Below, in pieces: positions 54,950 to 62,446 of a stretch of DNA of 64,000 nucleotides; position 1 is the stretch's first letter; each line of letters begins with the position of its first letter. Origin of the DNA: Deinococcus sp. QL22 (GTDB lineage: Bacteria > Deinococcota > Deinococci > Deinococcales > Deinococcaceae); assembly GCF_023370075.1 (NCBI RefSeq), contig NZ_CP097150.1, positions 124,001 to 188,000 of the forward strand. Direction: 5' to 3'. The notes below the pieces were generated by a model, which saw only the letters and a list, made by a program, of their open reading frames with translations, was not told the origin of the DNA and made no database searches. The position numbers were made by a program, and so were the translations under genes.

Positions 54950-57900
54950 GTGAGAGAACCGGGCATGAATGATCACCAACATCACCGATTAACCCCCCGG
55001 CAGGGCGACCATTCTTTGGGAGCGTCGCCCGACGGGGAATTCGGCAGGATCACTCGCGCAGCTGCCCACTTGTTCAACGTCTCCTTGGCTCAGATCAGCC
55101 TCACCGACGAGACGCGGCATCGGCTCTTCTCAAGGCAGGATCACGTTCTGTCGTCCTCTTTGCCGGATCTGCCGTTCGGTGACCCCCACCAAACGGCTCT
55201 GCTCGAAGTGCCGGATCTCACCTTGCACCCTGATTTCGCAGCGCATCCGCTCGTCGCCGGTTCAGACGCCTTCCGGTACTACGTCACTGTACCGCTGCTG
55301 ACTCTCACAGGCGCGCTTCTGGGCACTTTCTACCTCTTGGACACGGTGCCCCGCGCCCCGCTGTCTCCCAGTCAACAGGCAGCTCTGCTGGATCTGGCGG
55401 GGTTGGTCCAAGACGTCCTGAACCGCCTCCAAGGCCAGACCGAGCAAACTGCTGAACTGCTGAAAATGGCTTCGCAAGATCCCTTGACCGGTCTGCCAAA
55501 CCGCCGCGCCTTCGAAGACGCCTTCGAGTACGCCGTGAGCGCCGGTGACCCGTTTGGACTGATGCTGCTGGATCTGGATGAGCTCAAGCAGGTCAATGAT
55601 ACGCAGGGCCACGCGCAGGGGGATCATCTGCTGTCCAGTTTCGCCTGGGCCCTACAGGACGAGTTCGGCGCACAGGGCCATATCTACCGGTGGGGCGGCG
55701 ATGAATTCGTGGTGCTGCGTAGAGGGAACGCGCCTGCCCTTCAAAGCGTGCGAACCCAGGTCAATCGGGTCGAGCTGCAGGTCAGGCGCAGAGGCCTGCC
55801 AGGCGCACGCGTGTCCATCGGAATGGCCGAATTCCCGTTGGACGCCCTGGCACCGAATGACCTGCTGCGCCTGGCAGACCAGCGCATGCTGCGCGAGAAG
55901 GCTGCGCGGCGCGCGGCGCGTGGCCTGAGCGGCCACGCCCTTGACAGCCAACCTACTGTCTGGTCCGGGGAGCTGCTCTGGCAGGCCCTGCGGGCGACGT
56001 CCACCCTTATTAGTGCCGATGGTGTGATTGATCAGGCGGGCTGGCAAGCCTTCTTGGAAGCGGCGGTGGCGGCCCTGCCTGGGGCAGAGGCGGGATCCCT
56101 GTACGTGCTGGAAGGCACCACGTTCGTCCTGCAGGCACAGGTGGGGTACTCAGTTGCGTTGCTGGGTGCCGGCCGCTCTCCGGCCACCATGCGCCGCTGG
56201 CATGGGTCGGAAGGCTGGCAGGGAGGCGTGGCCCGCGTGCTCCGAGGTTCAACTGAGATTGTCGCTCGCGCCCGTGGTTACGAGCAGCTTCCACGTGAGT
56301 CAACATCCCTGACGATAGACGACCTGTGTGCCGTGCAGCAGTTGCTCGCCAACCTGTTGGTGCCAGTGGTGGTGCGCGGGCGGGTCGTGGCGGCTTTAAA
56401 TCTCGACAACCTGCGCTCACCGCAGGCCTTCGCTCCATATGAAGTGAGGATGGCTCAGGAGTTCGCCCGGCAGGCAGCGGCTATCCTGGCCGCCCATGAC
56501 CGGCACGCGCGGGAGGCCGCACGCACGCAGGAGCTTGAAGTGCTCGTGCATGCCAGCGCCGCACTGAGTGCCGTGCAGACCCCAGAAGAGGTGGAGCAGA
56601 TCCTCGTTGCAGAAACCCGGGCGTTGCTGCGCACCGAGCATGTGGTATTCGCCCGTTACGAGCCCGACACCCACGCCCTGCGGCTGGTGTCGCCGTCGGG
56701 CATGTATGCTCAGTATTCGCCGGGCCTGCTGCCGCACGGGCAAGGCGTGGCATGGCAGGCCATACAGGCCCAAGAGGTCGTGCACGTTCCCAAGATGTTG
56801 AACAATGAGCGGATCTATCTCGGGGAAGGGCTGATCGATGGCGCTTTGATGGTTGCTCCCCTTGCGCCGGTTGCAGACGCCCCGGTGGGCGCACTGGCGG
56901 CCGTGCGCGCCGCCCCATTGACCTTCAGTGATCTTGATGGTCGGCTGCTCGGAGCGCTCGCCTCAGCGGGTGTGACGGCGCTTGAGCGGCTGCAGGCCGC
57001 CGCGCAGGAGTGGCGCCGTTCGCAGGAACTGCAGATTCTTGCAGAGTTTTCGGAGCATGTCGGGCGGGGGAATGACAGCCTCTCCGCCGCGGAAGAGTGC
57101 CTCGGCGCCGCCCGCACGTTCCTGAAAGCGGATCTTGCAGTGTTTGTCTGTGGCAACCGGGCCCTGACAGTGACCCACGGTACCGTACCCGCCTCCCTGG
57201 CTGACATGTCAGCGGAAGAACTTGAAGCACGTCTTCACGGGCCCAGTGCGGATGACCGCGCAGCATTATGCTTCGCAACTCACTGCTATCCCAGCGCAGG
57301 GGAAGCGCATACGGCCCTCGTGGAAGCGGGGGTTCAGGGTTTGGTAAAGGTGCCAATCCTAGAACGGGGTCAGCGGGTGGGTGTAGTGGCGCTGATCTGG
57401 TTCCGGCCTTTAGGGGTTCTCCCCGAATCGGCAGCGCTCCTGATGACCCGAAGCGCGGAGCTGATCGGCCAGGTGCTGGATCAGGAAGCGCATATCAAAG
57501 ACCTGAAAGGCATCCGGGAAGGCGCGCTCCTGACACTGGGAATGGCTCTGGAACTGCGCGATTTTGAGACGGCGGGGCACACCGAGCGGGTGGTGTCTCT
57601 GGCGCTCAGGATCGCTCAGCGCCTGGGAATGGAGGAGACGGCGCTGGCAGAATTGCGGGTGGGCGCCTACCTGCATGACATTGGGAAGCTTGCTGTTCCC
57701 GACGCAATTCTGCTTAAGCCCGGGAAATTGGATGCCCATGAGTGGGGGGTGATGCAGCGCCATTCAACGATTGGCGACGAGCTGGTGGCACGTATTCCTA
57801 CGGTGACGGCCCAGGCCCGCAGTGTGGTTCGGCATCATCATGAACGGTGGGACGGAACGGGCTACCCGGATCGCTTGGCTGGAACAGACATTCCAGTAGG

Positions 57901-58093
57901 CGCCCGAATCTTCAGTGTTGCGGACGTCTACGACGCTCTGACGAGTGAGCGGCCGTATAAAGCTGCGTGGACGTCACAAGAAGCCTTATCGGAACTAATC
58001 TCGCAGGCAGGACATCAATTTGATCCGGAGATCGTCCGTGCTGCGGTTGAGGTGTTGATCTCACCCTGCCACACCGTGGTCTTATCCTGCTGA
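54950..58093 (+). CDS. Cyclic-di-GMP protein with GAF, GGDEF, further GAF and HD-GYP domains
   Basis: 1047 residues from GTG 54950 (AGGAG upstream). Order: GAF (about 25-165), GGDEF (about 172-330) with DPLTGLPNRRAFE and intact RWGGDEFVVL at about 247-256, two or three GAF-like domains (about 345-850), and HD-GYP (about 870-1035) with HTERVVSLALRI, YLHDIGKLAVPD and HHHERWDGTGYPDR. One protein could therefore make c-di-GMP and break it down. No RxxD inhibitory site precedes the GGDEF. No membrane helix is seen, so it senses cytoplasmic signals. It lies just after the IS6 relic. Confidence 0.9.
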   Translation: MREPGMNDHQHHRLTPRQGDHSLGASPDGEFGRITRAAAHLFNVSLAQISLTDETRHRLFSRQDHVLSSSLPDLPFGDPHQTALLEVPDLTLHPDFAAHPLVAGSDAFRYYVTVPLLTLTGALLGTFYLLDTVPRAPLSPSQQAALLDLAGLVQDVLNRLQGQTEQTAELLKMASQDPLTGLPNRRAFEDAFEYAVSAGDPFGLMLLDLDELKQVNDTQGHAQGDHLLSSFAWALQDEFGAQGHIYRWGGDEFVVLRRGNAPALQSVRTQVNRVELQVRRRGLPGARVSIGMAEFPLDALAPNDLLRLADQRMLREKAARRAARGLSGHALDSQPTVWSGELLWQALRATSTLISADGVIDQAGWQAFLEAAVAALPGAEAGSLYVLEGTTFVLQAQVGYSVALLGAGRSPATMRRWHGSEGWQGGVARVLRGSTEIVARARGYEQLPRESTSLTIDDLCAVQQLLANLLVPVVVRGRVVAALNLDNLRSPQAFAPYEVRMAQEFARQAAAILAAHDRHAREAARTQELEVLVHASAALSAVQTPEEVEQILVAETRALLRTEHVVFARYEPDTHALRLVSPSGMYAQYSPGLLPHGQGVAWQAIQAQEVVHVPKMLNNERIYLGEGLIDGALMVAPLAPVADAPVGALAAVRAAPLTFSDLDGRLLGALASAGVTALERLQAAAQEWRRSQELQILAEFSEHVGRGNDSLSAAEECLGAARTFLKADLAVFVCGNRALTVTHGTVPASLADMSAEELEARLHGPSADDRAALCFATHCYPSAGEAHTALVEAGVQGLVKVPILERGQRVGVVALIWFRPLGVLPESAALLMTRSAELIGQVLDQEAHIKDLKGIREGALLTLGMALELRDFETAGHTERVVSLALRIAQRLGMEETALAELRVGAYLHDIGKLAVPDAILLKPGKLDAHEWGVMQRHSTIGDELVARIPTVTAQARSVVRHHHERWDGTGYPDRLAGTDIPVGARIFSVADVYDALTSERPYKAAWTSQEALSELISQAGHQFDPEIVRAAVEVLISPCHTVVLSC

Positions 58094-58128
58094 TCAGAAG
58101 CTGCACCAGATCTGTTCAGCAATTCTAG

Positions 58129-58412
58129 CAAGTTTGTGTGTTGAGCCGAGCCGTGGGAAGCTTGGTTCGTCACTCCCACTTGGGCCGACTGGCCTGCTGG
58201 CAAGTTTGATCTTTCAAGATCGTTCAACACATTTTGGCTGGCTCGAGACCCTCAAGGTCAGGCGCAACAGTATCTGAGGCGGAGGAGCCTGCACACCACA
58301 TTCCGCCGACCGAACCCGGGTCGTGACCCTCTTTTCCTTTCTGGGGGTTTTGATGTTTGTGTTGGGTCTTGATGAGGGCAACAGTGAGTTGTACGCCTGT
58401 TTTCTCCAGCGG
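58129..58412 (+). pseudogene. 5' relic of an IS110 element
   Basis: The sequence parallels the leader and first codons of the intact IS110 copy (16205-15900, minus strand): GTGTGTTGAGC, GTGGGAAGC, GGCGCAACAGTATCTGAGG, AGCCTGCACAC and then VLGLDEGNSELYACFLQ, after which the match ends. The rest of the transposase is missing. It lies immediately before the next cyclic-di-GMP gene and supplies a false upstream start to it. Confidence 0.75.
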
Positions 58413-58478
58413 CATTCACTGCTTTACGAGACTGCGGTAAGAGTTACGAGAGGCACAGCACGACAGAGTAGGCGGAAC

Positions 58479-60095
58479 ATGGCTCAAGTTCGTGGGTTAC
58501 GTCCCTTCAGCTGGCTTGATGCGTCTATTCCATCACGGCTTGACCGCCTGCTGCTGCTCCTACTCTTCAGTCTGGTTGTCGTCCATTCAGGCTTCACGCT
58601 CCTTCCCCACCGACCTGACCTGCTCAGAGAATGGGTTGGGAATCTCTTCTTTTTCCCGTCTTTCTTTCTCAGTGCATTGTTGGCATTTCGCGCTGCCAGT
58701 CGTCATTCAGCGCACCGGATTTCTTGGCTCTGGTTCGCGTGGGGCCAGATCGCTTGGGGGATCGGCCAGGTGATCTACATCCAGCTTTCTCTCATTCAGC
58801 GTGTCTCCCCGTATCCCTCTCTCGCCGACGCGTTTTATTTGATGTTGATTCCTTGTTTCATGATTGGCCTGCTCCTGCGCAATCCTTTTTCGGTTTCGCT
58901 CCAGCGCAGGGCGATCGTCACTCTCGATACGCTGATTGTTGTCTTCGCTTTGGCCAGTGCCTACTGGGAAATCGTGATTGCTCAAAGCGTGCAGAACAAC
59001 GCGGACACACTGGCCGCGTTGTTGGTCAGCTTGGCGTATCCCGGATTAGATTTGCTGTTGATCGCCTTGCTCATCGTGTGGTGTGTCTGGCGTCCACGGG
59101 AGGTTGCAGGACCGGCCGCGCTTGCTCTCACTACAGGCCTAGTCTGGTTGGTGGTGGCTCATGTGGGCTATCAAATCAAGACGGAGACTGGAACCTATCA
59201 AGTAGGGTATCCGCTCGATACCTTGTGGCTCTTGGCCACTGGGTTCTTCGGCGTGGCTGCGACCCTAGCCGATGTGTCACTCACCCACCGGCAGATCCAG
59301 TGGGAAACACTCACGCGCAACTGGATCCGCAACGCTCAGTTCAGCCAACTGGCGTTGCCTTATCTCGCTCTTCTGTTGGTGTTGGGGCTGGCGGGCACAC
59401 ATTACCTGAGGCCCGAACTTGAGTCTCGCGGCGTCCTGCTGGCGGCGTTCGTGGTGGTGGTGCTCTCGTCCATCCGACAATTCTTGACCCAGGACGAGGC
59501 CAGACGCTTACAGCTCAGCTTGGATCGGCAGGCCAGATATGACTCACTGACTGGCCTCATCAACCGTTCTTCGCTGCTGTGTCTCCTGGACCAAGCCATC
59601 ACCCTTTCTTTCCCGCATCGCCAAGTGGCTGTCCTCTTCATTGACCTCGACCGCTTTAAATTTGTCAATGATACCTATGGACATGCTTGCGGGGATGCTC
59701 TCCTGCGGGAGGTGGCCGACCGAATGAAACGCATCGTCAAACCCCATGACCTCGTCGCCCGCCAAGGCGGAGATGAATTTGTGGTGGTGCTGACCCGCGT
59801 TGAACCGACCACCCTGCTCAGCGAGAGGGGTCTTCAACTTCTTGAAGCCATCAATCAACCGTTTCTGGTCGCAGGAATCCCAGTTTCGGTTTCGGCCAGT
59901 ATCGGGATCACCCTCTGTCCTAAAGAAGCCCATACGGCTGCCGACGCCCTAAAAAATGCGGACATGGCCATGTATGAGGCTAAACGGCGAGGTCGCAACA
60001 CGGTGCAATTTATGACCAGAAAATCCAACAACAAACGACTGAAGTGCATCAGATCGAACTTCACCTCCGAGGAGCGCTTGAGCGTCAAGAACTGA
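58479..60095 (+). CDS. Membrane GGDEF protein; 5' part of a split GGDEF-EAL gene
   Basis: 538 residues from ATG 58479. The frame is open 156 bases further upstream, but that part is IS110 relic. About eight or nine membrane helices fill residues 12-290. GGDEF follows (about 340-505): DSLTGLINRSSLL, VLFIDLDRFKFVNDTYGH and intact RQGGDEFVVVL. The usual linker to EAL is lost at an AAAA run near 60020-60023: the next frame reads KIQQQTTEVHQIELHLRGAL and continues in the EAL gene. The peptide after the shift is KSNNKRLKC to the stop. It is likely a single GGDEF-EAL protein with a one-base lesion or slip. Confidence 0.82.
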   Translation: MAQVRGLRPFSWLDASIPSRLDRLLLLLLFSLVVVHSGFTLLPHRPDLLREWVGNLFFFPSFFLSALLAFRAASRHSAHRISWLWFAWGQIAWGIGQVIYIQLSLIQRVSPYPSLADAFYLMLIPCFMIGLLLRNPFSVSLQRRAIVTLDTLIVVFALASAYWEIVIAQSVQNNADTLAALLVSLAYPGLDLLLIALLIVWCVWRPREVAGPAALALTTGLVWLVVAHVGYQIKTETGTYQVGYPLDTLWLLATGFFGVAATLADVSLTHRQIQWETLTRNWIRNAQFSQLALPYLALLLVLGLAGTHYLRPELESRGVLLAAFVVVVLSSIRQFLTQDEARRLQLSLDRQARYDSLTGLINRSSLLCLLDQAITLSFPHRQVAVLFIDLDRFKFVNDTYGHACGDALLREVADRMKRIVKPHDLVARQGGDEFVVVLTRVEPTTLLSERGLQLLEAINQPFLVAGIPVSVSASIGITLCPKEAHTAADALKNADMAMYEAKRRGRNTVQFMTRKSNNKRLKCIRSNFTSEERLSVKN

Positions 60096-60829
60096 GTGTG
60101 CTGTATCAACCTTTGGTCACCCTGGCATCCAACACCATCCATTCAGCTGAAGCCCTGCTTCGTTGGCATTCGCCTGTTCTCGGGGGAGTCTCTCCCGCGA
60201 CATTCATTCCCATCGCGGAACAGCGTGGTTTGATCGTCCCCATCGGTGACTGGGTCTTGGAGACTGCACTGCAGCAGGTCAGTCAGTGGCGATCCGGGAA
60301 GGATCCACACCTGCAGGTATCGGTCAATGTTTCTCCACAGCAGTTCGACCAAGATAATTTCGTTGAGAAGGTTCAGTCGAAGCTGGCCCACTGGGGTCTG
60401 CCAGGCGAAGCCCTGGTGTTGGAATTAACAGAAGGCTCTTTGTTGGTGGATCTCGAGGCGTCCAATACCAAATTGGCTCAACTGCGTGGCCTTGGCGTTC
60501 AGGTGGCACTCGACGACTTTGGAACCGGGTATTCAAGTTTGGCCTACTTGCGGACTCTGCAGGTGGATGTGGTGAAGATAGACCGATCGTTTATTTGGGC
60601 GATGCAACACGAGGGGCCGACGTTCGTTCAGGCGATCGTTCAGATCGCCCACCATATCGGCTTGAAAATCGTTGCAGAGGGGATCGAGACAGTGGAGCAA
60701 CGTAGGGGTGTGCAAGCGTTGTCGTGTGATGTGGGACAAGGGTACCTGTTTGCACGCCCCCTCGCGCCACAGCAGTTCGGCGCGTTGCTTGATCAGGAAG
60801 ACTGGGCTTCACAGAGGAGAACCCCCTGA
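60044..60829 (+). CDS. EAL phosphodiesterase domain; 3' part of the split GGDEF-EAL gene
   Basis: 261 residues from GTG 60044, overlapping the GGDEF frame by 52 bases. All key EAL residues are there: SAEALLRW (EAL), SVNVSPQQF, LVLELTEGSLL, VALDDFGTGYSSL, VVKIDRSFI and GLKIVAEGIETVEQ. It should hydrolyse c-di-GMP. No good ribosome-binding site precedes it, so it is either made as a fusion by frameshift or by translational coupling, or the true gene is continuous and disrupted here. Confidence 0.8.
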   Translation: MHQIELHLRGALERQELSVLYQPLVTLASNTIHSAEALLRWHSPVLGGVSPATFIPIAEQRGLIVPIGDWVLETALQQVSQWRSGKDPHLQVSVNVSPQQFDQDNFVEKVQSKLAHWGLPGEALVLELTEGSLLVDLEASNTKLAQLRGLGVQVALDDFGTGYSSLAYLRTLQVDVVKIDRSFIWAMQHEGPTFVQAIVQIAHHIGLKIVAEGIETVEQRRGVQALSCDVGQGYLFARPLAPQQFGALLDQEDWASQRRTP

Positions 60830-60889
60830 AAGGTTCTCCTCAACTTGGTCTAGGGTTTGTGAGCTTGAGTCAGTCTTGCGCACGTCTGG

Positions 60890-60932
60890 TTAAGCCACCC
60901 CTGCTTGGCGCTCGAACTCGTGTGGTGTCAAG
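60890..60932 (-). pseudogene. Second relic of an IS3-type transposase C terminus
   Basis: The minus strand encodes LTPHEFERQAGVA and a stop, nearly the same as the relic at 4407-4449 (LTPHELERQAGII). The DNA after the stop, AACCAGACGTG, is also shared. It sits between two cyclic-di-GMP genes. No other part of the element is recognisable. Confidence 0.5.
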
Positions 60933-60983
60933 TCGTCCGGGGTCGAGTGGCGTCGGCTGCCCCATCCCGCCCATTCCGACCCT

Positions 60984-62096
60984 TTAGTTGGATTCGTTGT
61001 CGGGTCTGGGTTTCCCTTTTCTCTGGTACATGGCGGTATCAGCGTGATGGAGGAGCAACTCAACCGTGGTGCCGTGCTCTGGATAGTTACTGGTTCCGAC
61101 GCTTGCCGTCACGGACAGTTCCTGCCCCGCCCATGTCATCGGCTCACTCACCGCCCGAGTGACCCGCTTTTGAATGGTCGCAATCATGTCGGTGCGGGGA
61201 AGATCCATTACGGCAGCAAATTCATCGCCACCCAGGCGCGCGACCACTTCTCCACCCCGCAGCATCGAGGTCAGACGCTGACCGACCAGCCGTAAGACCT
61301 GATCACCCATCTCGTGACCGTAGGTGTCGTTGACCTGTTTAAACCCGTCCAAGTCGATGTACAGCACGCAGAAGGGCACAGGCGGGTCGTCACTGGACGC
61401 GGCGTCCATCCGGCGGGCCAACTCCTGTTCAAACCAGCGGCGATTCGGGAGGCCCGTCAGAGCGTCCGTGTGCGCCAGCTGTTGATACACTCTGGCCCGT
61501 TCCAGGGTGGTCGCGTGGCGACCCGCAAAGTGATACACGATCCCCGCCAGCACGAGACAGGTCAAATTGGCCAGATTCAATTGGACAAGCGCATTCAGGG
61601 TTTGGCCGTCACGCTCGAACTCCGAAGTGGCCGCGTAGATGCCTGAGAGCAAGACCATCAATGCGATGAAGACCATGTTGACCATTCGCCCCAAGCGGAG
61701 GTTGGTGGTGAGGAAGGTGAACATGAAAACTGCTGGCGTCCAGAAAAACGTCCCGCTTAATCCTGCGGCCACATCATCAGTCGTGGAGAGGAAAAACAGG
61801 AGATAGCTCAGTTTGGCCAGAAAATAAGCGGTAAACCCCAGCAGAACGCTCGCGGAGACAAACGCGTACGACCGGGGGTTCACCACCAGAAGAAGGGCAA
61901 GCCCAAGGAGACTCACGAGAATGACCCGGTACATCACCAGATCGAATGAAAGCGGAGACGGTGCCGTGGACTCGAGCACCAGGGCGGCCAGGGTGGCGAC
62001 AGCCGCCAGGGCGAGGATCAGGAGCACCGTGGAGCGGTGTACGCCCATCATGTGGAGTGGCGGCTCTCGCCCCTGTCGATCCAGCTTGTGGCTCAT
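60984..62096 (-). CDS. Membrane diguanylate cyclase (GGDEF)
   Basis: 370 residues from ATG 62096, with AAAGG five bases upstream; the in-frame ATG at 62108 is an alternative. Five or six membrane helices (about 20-195) precede GGDEF (about 210-365): DALTGLPNRRWFEQE, VLYIDLDGFKQVNDTYGHEM and intact ARLGGDEFAAVM at about 287-298. The inhibitory-site position reads RGGE instead of RxxD. It is expected to synthesise c-di-GMP in response to a membrane signal. Convergent with the EAL gene. Confidence 0.88.
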   Translation of the reverse strand: MSHKLDRQGREPPLHMMGVHRSTVLLILALAAVATLAALVLESTAPSPLSFDLVMYRVILVSLLGLALLLVVNPRSYAFVSASVLLGFTAYFLAKLSYLLFFLSTTDDVAAGLSGTFFWTPAVFMFTFLTTNLRLGRMVNMVFIALMVLLSGIYAATSEFERDGQTLNALVQLNLANLTCLVLAGIVYHFAGRHATTLERARVYQQLAHTDALTGLPNRRWFEQELARRMDAASSDDPPVPFCVLYIDLDGFKQVNDTYGHEMGDQVLRLVGQRLTSMLRGGEVVARLGGDEFAAVMDLPRTDMIATIQKRVTRAVSEPMTWAGQELSVTASVGTSNYPEHGTTVELLLHHADTAMYQRKGKPRPDNESN

Positions 62097-62446
62097 TTGA
62101 CCTTTCATGATAGAGGCGCCGGCTGACCACGGTCTATCCCCTGAGAAGATCAACGCGTTTCGCAGGGGCGTTTGCGCCAAGGCGGAGGGAGAGCAGACCG
62201 CAAGGCGAGACTGCGTTGACAGCAGCCCGAGTCAACGCCATCTTGCCCAGTCGGTAAAGACGGATTGGCGGTGGTTCATTTCCAAGCCAAATCCCGCGAG
62301 CACAGTGGAAAAGCTCAAACCGCGCGGGCTTTAACTCAGTAGGCTCAACAGGTGCGTCAGCGTGGTATCGAACACGGCAGCCACCAGCCCACCTGCTGTG
62401 AGGCCAGTTGAGGCAACACAACCAAAGCCAGCCGTTGAGCCGAGTC

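Noticed and set aside
58323..58478. Upstream start of the GGDEF-EAL protein inside the IS110 relic
   Set aside because: These residues are transposase codons; the conserved membrane region begins after ATG 58479.
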